This document shows, in pieces, positions 11,565-24,352 of a stretch of 64,000 nt of DNA (the first letter of the stretch is position 1; every line of letters begins with the position of its first letter). The stretch spans positions 19,748,048 through 19,812,047 of the forward strand of contig OZ024884.1 of assembly GCA_964017185.1 (NCBI GenBank). Direction: 5' to 3'. The notes beneath the pieces were generated by a model. That model was not told the origin of the DNA, searched no databases, and worked only from the letters and a program-made list of their open reading frames with translations. The stretch comes from Rugalucina vietnamica (lineage: Eukaryota > Mollusca > Bivalvia > Lucinida > Lucinidae). The translations under genes were made by a program, and so were the position numbers.

Positions 11565-11790
11565 TGTTACCACTTCATCTTGGTTACAAACATGAAAGTC
11601 CAATACATCAGGAAAACATAGATTGCTGAGGCGGTTCTAACAAGTACCCACAATCTATGTTTTGGAGCAAAAATAAGAAAAATAGGCATAACCCCTACAT
11701 ACCTCAGTTTTGCTATGTAAAAGTGGGGTTCAAGGGGGTATACATTGCACAGACATGTTTTCCTGATGGCATCATTTATGATTGCCAGCA
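11565..11790. repeat. Foldback-family repeat ('ACATAGATTGTGGGTA')
   Basis: Contains GAGGCGGTTCTAACAAGTAC, CCACAATCTATGTTTTGGAG, and further on 'AAAAGTGGGGTTCAAGGGGG' and ACATGTTTTCCTGATG. Related copies are at 33,835-33,985, 35,817-36,060 (part), 41,135-41,255, 43,177-43,365 and 45,355-45,540. The best copies carry CATAGATTGTGGG and its reverse complement CCCACAATCTATG on either side of a short GC-rich centre. Confidence 0.6.
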
Positions 11791-12835
11791 TGTGTTTTTT
11801 GGCAATCAGAAGCGTTAGATTTGCGTTTGACGATCATCCTTTTGCAATTCAAAATGCCCTTTTTTGACAATCAGGAATGATTCTTGTAAAAAATTGTTTG
11901 TTTTAATTCCTGTCAATGCAGTTTGTTTCCTGTCACAAGTGTTTTTGCTAAGTATGTGTACTTAAGTGCTCACTAAATCAGCTCCAATATGTGGAGCCAC
12001 TGCATGTCTGCAATTAAAATCTTTCACTAGAAAATGTGTCTCATAATAATTAGATGCTGTATTTGGTCTTAGTACATTAATATTGATCTGACATGTCTAT
12101 ATGTAATCAAAATTCTTCATTAAAGCACTTTTATTTCTCCACAGGCCATTAATTTCTGCCCATAACGCTTCTCTTGACGTCAGAATCCGAGGTTAACTCA
12201 TCTCAAAGCTTAATCTACAAAAATCAATAGCGGAATATAGGCTGTTTTGTCATTTGCTTTTCTCGGTCATAATTTCGAAATACCAGCTGAATCATGAAAT
12301 AAGACGGTTTCGTATCTAATCCCATGAGGCATTGTAACAGCTTCAGTTAGTGTGTACAGTCTCCAAATTATTGATAATGGATGTTTGTTCGTCTTTCTTT
12401 GTACTTGTTAATTAATGCTTATTGTCCTAATGAGCATTTGCATAATTTGATCATCGGGAGTAAACATCAAAGAACCAGTCCATTTTCTCACCTGTATCAA
12501 TAAGCGTTTGATTGACCTTGATTGAAAGAAAGTAAACAAGTCTTCCTGGATAAGTTGAGACTGGTTCCAATATATTTCTCAGAAACTGATTCATCTATAT
12601 GGTTTACTCATGTAAAACTTTGATGTTTATCGATGTTATCAGTTTTTCTCAGGTGTAACATTGTTACCTTGTTAAAGAGTGATTGATTAAACACGACTTT
12701 CATCATCTCTTCAGGAAGAAAGGATGGTGCACCTGATTGTGTATGTTCATGATGTTTGTGGTGAGGAAAGTGCACAAATAATCACATGGGATCAATGGAA
12801 AATCCTGGATTTTATATTAGGTGGTTGTTTTGAAG

Positions 12836-13090
12836 ATGAAAACAGATTCTGTTAGATTAAAAGTTGTAAACTTTTCAAAACAGATTCTGTTGGATTAGAA
12901 GTTGTAGACTTTTCAAAGTTTTAGATCACCTAGCTGTTACAAAATGATCATTTGTAAGAGATTGACAGTGTGATTCTTTCAACAAAGTGATTCTAGTGAC
13001 ATTCTGATTTTATTGACAAAGTCATTCTATTGACATAATGACTCTATTGACATTGTAGTTCTATTGACATTGTGATTCTATTGACTCGTG
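12836..13090. repeat. Short tandem repeats
   Basis: A roughly 47-bp unit (AAACAGATTCTGTTRGATTA.AAGTTGTA.ACTTTTCAA) is repeated twice at 12,840-12,920. Then a 14-18-bp word based on GATTCTATTGACATTGT recurs about seven times to 13,085. Confidence 0.6.
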
Positions 13091-13739
13091 ATTTTAAATG
13101 ACATACTTTATGATTCTTAAAAAATTGGAACAATATAAAATCGACAATGTAATTAACCTCTATCTATGAAAGTGAAATTTTGCAAGTTTAAATATTGACA
13201 GTAACTGTTACAGGATGCAAGGTCATACCCCTTTAAATTCTGGAAATGAGAGTTTTATATCAGTCTAAAACTGAAATAGACATTTAAGATGCAAGAACCA
13301 AACAATGTACGTCCAATAAGAGTAAGTGAAATTTGGATTTGCTTGGCATGTCACCCACATAAGTATAGACTTATCTAGAATTGACATCACTACCACTCTC
13401 TGTGTGACCCTGAAACACTGTTTGAGGAGCTGTAAAACACATCCGGAGCGTAATCTGTTTGGTGACATCACTGACAATTTGTTTTTGGGTTGCGGATAAT
13501 GGTATTATCAATGAACTTATAGATAAAGATAACAACATGATTTAAATATGTGCATAATAAACATACGAAGGCAAAGTGTTACCGGTGATTCAGATCAGAA
13601 TGCTATGCCTTTATAACTTAAGAGGAGTACTTTTGGTATAATAATATAGTTTTTCATAACGTAAATTTACCATGCACACATTGCCTTCATTACTTATTGT
13701 CTATACAAGTTTATTGGGTTTCACCTGAATGTTTTCTTT

Positions 13740-14705
13740 TGCCGTGTTTTGTTATACCCCCGGCATTTATGCCGACGGGTATATAGTTTTCGCTTTTCCG
13801 TTCGTCCGTTCGTCCGTTCGTATGTTCGTTAGTTCGTTGGTTCGTTGGTTCGTTAGTTCAGTTAAAATGTCAAAGTTTTGGTTAAAGTTTCTCTGCTGGT
13901 GTATATCTCATGAACTAAATATCAGAAACCATTCATATTTGGACTATAGGTACCCTATAGGGTTAGCTTTGTTTCTATGAGTTTGGACCCCAGGGTCCAT
14001 GCCTGGGGGTGGGGCTAGAGTTCAAAATCTAGGTCACCTTTAATTTGCGTCAAAGTTTTGGTTAAAGTTTCTCTGCTGGTGTATATCTCATGAACTAAAT
14101 ATCAGAAACCATTCACATTTGGACTATAGGTACCCTATAGGGTTGGCTTTGTTTCTATGAGTTTGGACCCCAGGGTCCATGCCCGGGGGTGGGGCTAGAG
14201 TTCAAAATCTAGGTCACCTTTAATTTGCGTCAAAGTTTTGGTTAAAGTTTCTCTATTGGTGTATATCTCATGAACTATATTATCAGAAACCATTCATATT
14301 TGGACTATAGGTACCCTATAGGGTTAGCTTTGTTTCTATGATTTTGGACCCCAGGGTCTATGCCCGGGGGTGGGGCTAGAGTTCAAAATCTAGGTCACCT
14401 TTAATTTGCGTCAAAGTTTTGGTTAAAGTTTCTCTATTGGTGTATATCTCATGAACTAAATATCAGAAACCATTCATATTTGGACTATAGGTACGCTATA
14501 GGGTTGGCTTTGTTTCTATGAGTTTGGACCCCAGGGTCCATGCCCGGGGGTGGGGCTAGAGTTCAAAATCTAGGGTCACCTTTAATTTGCGTCAAAGTTT
14601 TGGTTAAAGTTTCTCTAGTGGGGTATATCTCATGAGCCAATCATCAGAAGCCATTCATATTTGGACTATAGGTACCCTATAGGGTATAGGGTTGCGTCCA
14701 TGTCG

Positions 14706-14747
<42 letters not shown>

Positions 14748-15240
14748 AGAGGGGGCGCTTGAGTTCAAGATCTAGGACATCAATACTTTTATTATTACTA
14801 TTATTTTTTTTTTAATTTAGACTGACATTCTATTTTCATTTTCCATCTAGGACTGAGGGGGCGCTTGAGTTCAAGATCTAGGACATCAATACTTTTATTA
14901 TTACTATTATTTTTTTTTTTAATTTAGACTGACATTCTATTTTCATTTTCCATCTAGGACTGAGGACCTAACCCTAAGTCCTAGATGGAGTACACAAGTC
15001 AGCTCTGTGTACTGCTCTAAAGAAGATATGTCACTCTAAAAACTACACTCCCTCATGTCTGTGGTCAAAGTGCTTTAGAATGCACACTTCTATAAAGTAT
15101 TTGATAAGGGTACTGTCTTTTGTTCGGGATTTGTGATTCAATGTCAGGGGTGTACAGGTGCTGGGTGGTTGTGGGAGGGAGAAGGAGGACTGGGTGACCA
15201 CTAGCCGGGGTATACGTGCCTCTCAAGGCACTTTTTCTAG
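13740..15240. repeat. Composite repeat with five 180-bp tandem units
   Basis: Begins with a hairpin (CCCCGGCATTTATGCCGACGG) and a TTCGTCCG/TTCGTTGG run. Five units of 180-182 bp follow, starting GTCAAAGTTTTGGTTAAAG at about 13,868, 14,048, 14,228, 14,411 and 14,592. Each contains TGGACTATAGGTACCCTATAGGG-type palindromes and a 'GGGGGTGGGGCTAGAG' block. Next come a G40 run and a ~105-bp unit repeated twice (14,752-14,957). The right limit near 15,210-15,240 again reads CCGGGGTATACGTGCC. It is a mobile or satellite-like repeat without genes. Confidence 0.7.
14707..14746. repeat. G40 homopolymer
   Basis: Forty consecutive G on the + strand, replacing the 'CGGGGGTGGGG' step of the last 180-bp unit. 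It could form G-quadruplexes, and its true length is likely uncertain in any assembly. Confidence 0.85.
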
Positions 15241-15639
15241 TTATTATTGATGTGACTCAGATTGCGACTTGATGCTTTTCCCAAATGATTATACACTGAT
15301 CACCTACATTATCTATCAGAAAAGTTGTAGAATTGACTGAGTCAGCCAATAGTACTACTGAGGTGACTAACGGTTGACCTGATAAAGTTGGTTGAAGGAT
15401 TGTGGTTAGAAAGGTCGACTTTTGTGGTTAGAATCAGATGCCAATATTTTGATTGATAGTTCTTTTACAACTGCTATAATGAAAGACATGATAATTTAGT
15501 GGTAATAAGTTTTTTGTTGTGGTGGAACTTATGTTGTGGTTAAAATGATATTTTTTGATGACAATTAAATTAAATAGATAATAATGTAAGTGAATGATAT
15601 TGATTCAGCAATGGTTGCCCATGTTGTTGATGAATATGA

Positions 15640-15826
15640 TGATGATTATGATGATGGTCTGCATAAATGATTAACATTTTTGTTGGCTGTCATTTTGTTG
15701 TTAAATCAAGTTGATTCTGCTTATGATGACGATTATGATGATGATGATTATTATGATGATGATGACAATTATGATGATGATGATTATTATTATATGATGA
15801 TTATTATTATGATGATGATGATGTCA

Positions 15827-15859
<33 letters not shown>

Positions 15860-15917
15860 CTGCATGAAAATTTTTTGATGGCTGTCAATTTGTTTTTAAA
15901 TAAAGTTGATCCTGCGT

Positions 15918-15980
<63 letters not shown>

Positions 15981-16106
15981 GTGATGGAGATGATAATGAT
16001 GATGATCTGCATAAATTATAAACATTTTTGATGGCTGTCAATTTGTTTTTAAATCAAGTTGATCCTGCTTATGTTGATGATGACAATTATGATGGGGATG
16101 ATGACA

Positions 16107-16171
<65 letters not shown>

Positions 16172-16172
16172 A
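15640..16172. repeat. Three GAT microsatellites in a ~150-bp tandem frame
   Basis: (GAT)n blocks at about 15,724-15,857, 15,917-16,005 and 16,072-16,168 are each preceded by the same unique segment (CTGCATAAA...TTTTTGATGGCTGTCAATTTG...AAATCAAGTTGATCCTGC). The microsatellite and its flank were thus amplified together. The poly-Asp, poly-Ser, poly-Met and poly-His frames are artefacts of the triplet repeat. Confidence 0.85.
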
Positions 16173-17176
16173 TTTAAGTTTTTGGGAATGTTGATATATA
16201 AGAGCATGGAAAACTGGACAGTTATAATTTATAGCCAATTAGAAATTAAGAACTAATAAAAGTATCGATAATCAATGATTAAACATCTTAGCTGATTGCC
16301 TATCTCAGCATTGGACATATTTTTGGAATTGATTTTGGTTCACTCCCACGCTTTCAGTTACATCAGGTGATGTTTTGACCAGTTTATTGATTGGAATCAT
16401 CCTGATATTGTCTGCGAGTCTTTGAATGTGTTCTGCCCTTGGAATAAGAAGGTTGTCAACAAATTCGATATTGACATACAGGAGCTTTGAATGTCAGTTT
16501 TGTTGAACTTTGTTTAAATTGAAGTTGTAGTATTAATTTGGAATGAGTTTTTAACTTGGAAAAAATCCTTTAACCAGGTAAGACTACCGTAAGTAATTAA
16601 TTAATTTGGGACTTAAAGTTTTCTTTTTGTCTTTTTTCGAATGTGTTTTCTGAAGCAATGCAGTTTCTTTGAGATTCAGAGATTTGATTTACGAATATCA
16701 TGGTACCAAAATAGGTAGAGCTGTCCTGCTCGGATGGTGCAAGACCTTTTTCTGACAGATGGGTTACAGGGCTTGCTGATATCACTGCAAGTATACACCG
16801 ATACTAAAATTTTGGATAACATTAATTTGTAAATGGATAATGATACAGAATAAAAAATAGACAACAAAACAATGAACTAGTATTCATAAACAACCTAATT
16901 CCCAGCTGGCATTGAATTTGATTTCAAATTGTGAAATATTCATTAACTTATTAGTTTTATCTTTTACCTCTTGGCTGATATCTATATTTGGGTTACGTTA
17001 ACCTTGGCGTATTGTAATCTTAAATTTCTAAATTTAGATATGACTGCATGGTTGGGCGCTATCTCTGAAAGGTCAGAAGTTCATGATAGTATTAAACAAT
17101 CAGGTGATTTTTTAAAAAAAAGAAAAGATTTATTTGCAACACCTGAATGAAGTAAAAAAAAAAAGAATTTAATACA

Positions 17177-17239
<63 letters not shown>

Positions 17240-18049
17240 ACTGTACCCCACAGAATCAGTGAATGTGACTTTACCCAGTGAATGAGGGCAAGAAAGAAAT
17301 TTTGGCCATTTGCAAGTGTTAGAAGGATTTTGATTTTTCTGTTAATCAGATTTGTTATTGCTGAGTCATATTTTGATATGTGCATTCATGTCATTTTATG
17401 GCCAAAAAATGCCTGAAAGTATAAGTTTCTGTTGACTCAATTTGAATAAAACAAACTTAAACTTTGACAAATGGTGTTTAATTGCAATTGTCAGTGAAAA
17501 CTTGACAGTATTGGATGCATGATATTGTATAGATATTTAATTTACGCATAATCAATATTCGTACACTGTCCCATTGATCTAGAAATAGACCAATGTTTTG
17601 TTTGTTACCTGTGACTGAAATAGTCAATAAATCTCATGTGACCTAACTTTAAAAATAGACCGAAATAGTTGTGTTGGATAAATTTTACAAATTGAAATCT
17701 GTGGATTTTAACTGTTGTGGACAGCCTTAGTCTGTTGGGAGTGAGACCGAGGATCTGTAATTATTGCCTGAAACTGGTTTGTTGTTGTATTTATTTGTTC
17801 AGCTGTTAGAAATTCAATGCTTTGTTTATGTTTTACATGAAAAATTGGGTGGGGCATTGTTAACGTGGTTTCTGATTGTTTCTCTGTTCAGGACATTTAA
17901 ATTGCCTAAGAGCTTAAAAGGGCAAGGGATAGCTGGTTATATGTTGGGAGGTATTTTGAATGGTTTTAAGGAGAATTAAAGTCAGCATCTTTGGGGAAGA
18001 AGTTTGCAGTGGTCTTTTTTGCATGTGTTTGTTTGTTTGCATTGACGCT
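16173..18049. other. Intergenic DNA, nothing recognised
   Basis: AT-rich, with no gene or matched repeat apart from the TA run at 17,180-17,237. Confidence 0.4.
17180..17237. repeat. (TA)n microsatellite
   Basis: About 29 TA dinucleotides without interruption; it gives a spurious Tyr/Ile-repeat frame on the minus strand. Confidence 0.9.
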
Positions 18050-18300
18050 TTATGTCCAGAATCAGAATCAGAATAGTTTATTGCCCATGGTCAGCCGATA
18101 AGGTCATGTCAGGATGGTCAGTTATCGGAGCCACGCTGTTCATGGGAAAGCCTGCCTCTACCAGTACATATTATTTCTTTCACACTAACTGACTAATATT
18201 CTACTTGAATCAGTGAAAGAGGAAGAATGACCATAAATAAATCTTCATGAAAGAAATAATAAATTGCCCAACACAGGATAAATTAAAGGGGCCTTGCATT
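18050..18300. repeat. Interspersed repeat shared with 6,330-6,620
   Basis: Carries GCATTGACGCTTTATGTCC (the same tail as the SINE copies), a CAGAATCAGAATAG run, and then the ordered blocks listed for 6,330-6,620. It may be a SINE-derived composite. Confidence 0.5.
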
Positions 18301-18974
18301 TCAAATCGGACATGCTACCAAACGAGCTATCATGCCTTGTCTGTCTGTGTTTAAGCAATATATTACCCAGTGCACAATATGAAATTTGGGCATAGTACAA
18401 TAGCATGCATGGGCAGATCCGGGATTTCTAGGAAGGGGGTTCAAATACAGTAATGGAGGTTCGTTTTCTAATTTTCACCACACATTTCTCAAATTTCCTC
18501 ATGAAAATGAAATAATTTGGCCTGAGAGGAGGGTTTGAGCAAACCCTCTGAACCCCCTCTAAACCCGCCACTGGCATGAAAAGATAAAAAATAAGCAATT
18601 ATCAAGAACTGGTGTAATCAGAACCCACCCTAAAAACCAAGGTAGGAAATAATAAATTGATAATCAGGTACTAATACAAAGAGAACATATCATAAATTGA
18701 GCAGCTATTTACCTAAAGGTGGCCACTCAGTTACCCAAACTTAACTACATGTATTAGTATGAAAAAGCACATAAAAGGTGAAAGGAATGTCCACACTAAG
18801 CACTGGAAATCTGCCTTCAGGAGGCTCACCGAAGAAGTGGGACTGGTAATTGAAGGTGATCATATGAATATAGCTAATTTTGGGAATTCTTTGAGTATGA
18901 TACACTACTATACTATACTATTGCAAGCGTGGTTGGGTGGGAATATTGGCCCCCCGCCCGTTGGGGCCTAAAGA
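18301..18974. other. Intergenic DNA, nothing recognised
   Basis: No gene recognised. The stretch 18,411-18,570 (around GGGGGTTCAAATACAG and GGGTTTGAGCAAACCC) looks like an old repeat. Confidence 0.35.
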
Positions 18975-19222
18975 TTGTGCCTCCAGGCTAAGCTTCTACG
19001 CTACTGACTGACCATCTTATCACTGGTTAACCGCTCAGTTGTGAGCCAGCCCAAGAACAGTGGTTCCAGTCAAACCATCCATACTCGTACATATATATGT
19101 TAGTTGGATGGTTATATTTGAAGCACTTTTTGGATGTCTTTGGGTAAAAGTCACATAAAATGGAGGCAACGTCCCAACATGACCATAGCTGTTGACTGGG
19201 ATGTTAATCATCAATTCAAACA
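18975..19222. repeat. Interspersed repeat, inverted relative to 46,150-46,445
   Basis: The reverse complement aligns to 46,160-46,445 through CCCAGTCAACA.C.ATGGTCATGT, GGGACGTTGCCTCC, ACTTTTACCCAA, ATATAACCA and TATGGATGGTTTGAC. No coding content. Confidence 0.55.
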
Positions 19223-19228
19223 AAGTAT

Positions 19229-19444
19229 GAGCCGCATCGTGAGAAAAAGGGATTATTGCCTATGCGAAAACAAAGGCGCAGATCAGCTTACTGCGAAGCT
19301 GATAAGCGCCTTTGTTTTTGCCACATGGGTACAATTCCTCTTCTTTCTAAATCCTAAATTTCAAGCTTCTAGCCTTTTTCTGAGACAGTACAGGCCGATT
19401 TGTGCCTGACCTGGTCGGAAACCGGTTTTCTCGCGTCGCGGCTC
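19229..19444. mobile_element. MITE, 'GAGCCGCG' family, copy 2
   Basis: Ends GAGCCGCATCGTGAGAAAA / TTTTCTCGCGTCGCGGCTC are inverted. The internal palindrome GGCGCAGATCAGC..TACTGCGAAGCTGATAAGCGCC is better preserved than in copy 1. Confidence 0.75.
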
Positions 19445-21223
19445 GTATGATACTACTATAAAAACCACAGGTATAAATATAGCCATTGGTTGAGTTTCAC
19501 TATTTTATTGAGGTTTGTAAGTAAATTGATTAGTTTAAAATTGTAATTAATATTTCATAGAATGATTTATTTATATCAAGCAGACATCATGAGAAAACTT
19601 TTGCCTACCCACTGGCTTTATAGTTACCAGCACTGCAATATTTCAAAATGTGGCTATGCAGAGTTGACAAAATGGAGAGCAGAGCAAACGAAAGCCTGTT
19701 TGATGTTCATTGCCTCTCGGTTGTAGCCCAATCGCTTCAGCTTCCAATCTATGCACTCTATTTTGTGTGATGTTGTACCAATATGCGCAGTAAGACATTT
19801 GGTTGCATCATGGGTATAACTGTTTGTAACAGATTATTACATGTAAGGTGGTGACACAACCATCAGTGTTTAGTAGTCAGAAAAAATCATGTGGTGGGTC
19901 GAGCATACCGGTTACCCATAGGCAACCAACATGACTGAGAATAAGGCTGTAGGATGCAAATATATGTCTGGGATGAACCTAAACAGAGTTCATTCTGTGG
20001 CAAGTTGTTCCCAAACAGGTATTAGCTTTCTGTTAATTGTCACTTATAGTTTCATCTGCATTGGTTGTTCTTAGTCGCGTTGGTTGACTCTGGAAAACCA
20101 GTGTGTGGAGGGTGTGGTTGTTTCTCGCCAATTACAAGTAACATATTTTCTAAAACATCTGCTTCCTGGTAACACACATTGTCGGATCAATTATCATCAA
20201 TTATTTCCCTTCATTGAGAAAAATAAGGTGTCATCGGTTGTAGTAAGGTAGTAACTTGTCAATTTCACCTTTAATTATCTCACCTGGGTTTTGATTGACA
20301 GGTGTGCTCTAATCACCTGACAGGTTAATGATCTAAATATAGAAATGCACATCATGAAACTACTGGGGATTTCCAGGGGGGTAAAACTTGACCTTTATTC
20401 GTTCACTCTTGAGGTTAGAGAGATAAAATAAGTAAATACAGTTGAAAATCGATCAAGTCTGGTTTAATTCAGTTTTATGGATGTTGAATTTAAACTTTTT
20501 GTTTAAAATATTGGCTGCTATAAATTTGGAAAATAATGTTATACATATAGTCCTTTAGATGAAATCAAATATGTGGGCTATTTACGGAGTTCGCTTCACC
20601 CCCCGAGGTACCAAGGTTCCTATACATCATTTTAAAGCTTGAAACATGCTGAACACGATACACAATGTTGTCAAGCTGTAAACCTGTGCAGGTTCCGTGT
20701 AAACACGCAAATGCAGGGAAGGGGTGCGAGAAAATATAAAGTACGTGAATTTCATAGGTTGAATGAAAATTGTCTTCAAACAATGTTCTTTTGGATGTAT
20801 GAACTGAAATTTACAAAAACGGTTATGATAATGATTAGATAATACACAAGAAACACATTTCGATCGATTTATTTCAGAAACCATACCAAAATACTTTAAT
20901 TTGTCTTTGGTGGGTGGGGTAACTTGTGCACAATAAAATAAGATTTTTAATTTGTCATCTTTATTCTTGTCAACGCATGGAAACCGCCTGTTGGTTCATT
21001 AAATCTTATTTCTACACTGACCATCTCTCTCCAGAGTGTATTCACAAGTCTTGTCGGTATGCATATATACCTCCTTTAATTGTAGATGTAGAGTTCGTCG
21101 TTCTGGGATTTACATACAAGTATTGGGGCTATGTTTTAATTAAATTCGGTATATAGTTTTGGCTGCTGGATTGAACTTTGTTTGTAAACGTTTAACGTTT
21201 AACTTGATTAATTAATAAATAAA

Positions 21224-21225
<2 letters not shown>
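19445..21225. other. Intergenic DNA upstream of the small gene
   Basis: No gene recognised. 20,540-20,720 is a repeat whose inverted partner is at 24,840-25,015. The rest has no recognisable feature. Confidence 0.4.
20540..20720. repeat. Inverted partner of 24,840-25,015
   Basis: Its reverse complement matches 24,840-25,015 over CCCTTAGATGA, CACCCCC.GAGGTACCAAGG, TTCATGCTGAA, CACAATGTTGTCA and AACCTGTGCA. Two insertions of one family in opposite orientation, about 4.2 kb apart, bracket the possible gene at 21,431-25,294. Confidence 0.65.
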
Positions 21226-21295
<70 letters not shown>

Positions 21296-21299
21296 TTTG
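21226..21299. repeat. (TTTA)n microsatellite
   Basis: About 17 ATTT units, 130 bp upstream of the start codon of the possible small gene. Confidence 0.9.
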
Positions 21300-21430
21300 G
21301 TATTATCGGTCTGCTAAAATGCATTTGCCGGAAACTCTGTCAGTATAGTTATGAACGGCTTCATTGATATGTTATTCTTAACAAAAAGAAATGGCTATGT
21401 CAAAGCTCTAAAATGAGACCACGTTTAACC

Positions 21431-24300
21431 ATGGAGATACGAACATTTTTGGTAGGTATATACCCATTATCGAAAATCGTGTTGATGGTTGCTATGGAAA
21501 TCGCGCATTTTTACATAGTGCAGTGTATGTTTGAGGACAAATCTATTTTGCATTACATGGACAAGGAACAATTTGATAGCTACGAAAAAAACCCATCCTG
21601 GTGTGCAGGGAAGGTTAAATTAACACTCGTGTTATTTGGTGTTATAGAAGCCTATGGTAAGTTTATTCAATTAACATATTCATGAATTTAGTTTAATCAT
21701 TAGAATAACAAATACATTATTAAAATCATTAATAAACTAATTTCAGGCCCAATCTATCATTGTGACACATTGTTATTACACCAGTAATATCATTGACAAA
21801 TTTATTGATGCCATGGGCCGAAATGGATATTTTCTCATTTTCATAATGATGAAAATTAATTTAAAAATTGAAAATTACAGAAAAAAAACAAAGGAAAGAC
21901 TATTGCCATTGAAGGGTTTCGGGTGAATAATAGCACATATACCTGGCACAAGATTTATGGCTGCCAGATTGGTCAGAGGGACCGCCTAAATGCAAACAAA
22001 TACTGTCATCAACAATGAAAACATTTGCATGATGCAAAATTGAATACTTTCCACAGTCACCCGCAATGTGATTCTAAAGAATGGCATGTACCTACAAATT
22101 ACTCATATCCCAAGCAACAACATGCTCCAGAATACTATTATTGGTATAATAGTAATACAAGGACATAGCAATTTTACATTCATGCCTAATATTTGAAGTA
22201 ATTGAATTTGCAAATTCATGAGAACTTATAAAACATAAGAAATCAGAGAAAATATTGCCAAAAAAAGGAGGTTATACTTACAAAACTCGATCACTTGTTC
22301 CTGGGCTGTTAATAGACCCGGGGATGCTAAAAGTTGATTCAAATTAATACTTAAAATACTTTTGCCTTCAAGTCAGACATATGCATAGCTAGTTTTCAGT
22401 TTCATGAATGTTTATTAAGCTTGAGAAATTTGAGAAGAAAATGGAAACAATTAACAGTTTCGCTTACAAAACAACTTATATCTGGGGGAAAAAAGATTCT
22501 AAAAGGCTTATATCTGGGCAAAGAAAGATTCTAAAAGGCTGAAAATGGTATCAGGAGTATGCTTGTGTTATATTGTATCACCTTACGCTATAATATATAA
22601 GTCATTTGATTTTCGTGTCATGAATATTTATAAAAAAAAATTCTAGAAACTGGAGAACAAATGCGGAAGAATGTGGTGTAGCTATAAAACCGCATGTATC
22701 TTGGCTAATGATAGCCCTATAGAGGCGGAATTAGTATTAAAGGAATGCTAGGACAGTTCAATATAACCATGGTATCTGATATGGTTATCTGTTTTTTGTT
22801 TGATGAATATTTATAAGAACCTTGAAAAAAATCACACAAAAAATGAAGGGGTTATACTAACAAGATCACTCCAACTTCGACTGCTGGTAGCATTAGAGGG
22901 CTGAACTGGTGCAAAAAGTCCTAGGATCATGCATTATTGTCAAGACACCATGCTAGATAAAGTTTTGTGATTATTGAATATACACTGTAATTTCAAAAGG
23001 TTTGGGTATTAATAGAAAATTTGATATTATCCTTCGTCAGAATAACATGTATCTTGGTTGATATCTTATAAACTTTGTATATTTGACCACATGGCAATGA
23101 TACATTGTCATAGCAATTATTTGATGCCCATTTTAGCTCTTTGTGTATATTGGTAGTTATGTTTTTTATGATTTTATTGGTATATCAACTTCATTTTTCC
23201 GTGATTCGTCTCTTATCTATAAGATTCTTATAAATAATTGTGAAACAAAGAATCAGATTTCATACAACATTTTCATTGTAGTGTCATAGCATTCATTTGA
23301 TAGCAATTTTAGCTGTCTAGGATTATCGGTAGCCAAGATATACATGTGGTTTTATAGGTATACCACTTTAATTCTTTCACATTTTTCTCCAATTTCTTAA
23401 GATTTTATTCATGTATAGAAAAATCCAATGACATACATGGTGATATTATATTGCCCTATCAAGCTCTTTATACCATTTTCAGCAATTATCAGTATGTCTC
23501 CGACTAGATACACAAGTTATTTTGTAGGTAAAACATTTAACTGACGTGTTTTTCTCCAATTACTATAGTTCTCATTAGTATCCATGAACTGAAAATCTGA
23601 GGCTTCTTATACCAGATTTGAAGGCAATAGTGCATTGCCATAGGATTCATTTGATGCAACTTTCAGCATCCCTGGTCTATAAACAGCCCAGGAACAAGTG
23701 TTTGTGTAAGTAGTACCCCTATTTTGGCCAGATGATTCTCCATTTGCTTATTTTTTAATATAAATTTTCATGAATCTACAAATTAAATGATTTAAAATGT
23801 TAGGCATTAATGTAAAATTACTATGTCCTTGTAGCAAGTTGAAAACATGCCATTTTGTATGTACCCCTAATTTTCTGCTACTCTTTTCCGATTTCGTACA
23901 TTAATTCATACAGTACAAGCCTGCTGTCCCTTTTGGGACATATGCAAATAGTATAGTCCCAAATGTACCACCCCATGTGTGGAGCTTTTCTGTTTGCTAA
24001 AAGGAATTTCATTGAAAATGAAAACAAAATCGCTGCTGATGCCCCTGAAATACCCAAATGATAATGGTGGGAAAGTCCATTTCTCAAAACATGGGTTAAT
24101 ATTCATGAATATGCAAATCAGTTATTTAAATATTGGGATTTTTTGTAAAATAAGAATGGTATCGAACAGTTGTTTGTAGTCACTGAGGTTGTCAAAACAT
24201 TCCATTCATAATTGCAATGATTCATGTGCTAATTACTCTGTTATAGGTATTGAATATACATGTACATGCAATTGTGTTCATTTGATTATTATTATTATTA

Positions 24301-24352
<52 letters not shown>

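Larger units (their letters stand above)
10461..13735. other. Intergenic DNA with small repeats only
   Basis: No exon or RNA gene recognised over 3.2 kb. It contains the foldback-family member at 11,565-11,790 and short tandem repeats at 12,836-13,090. Short open frames elsewhere have no supporting features. Confidence 0.4.

Noticed and set aside
13868-14750. CRISPR array
   Set aside because: Units are contiguous 180-bp tandem repeats without unique spacers, in a eukaryotic setting.
15680-16256. Poly-Asp, poly-Ser, poly-His and poly-Met proteins
   Set aside because: Same (GAT)n tract read in different frames and strands; no splice or start context.
17092-17385. Minus-strand membrane-like protein across the TA repeat
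   Set aside because: Hydrophobicity comes from (TA)n translated as Tyr/Ile; no other support.
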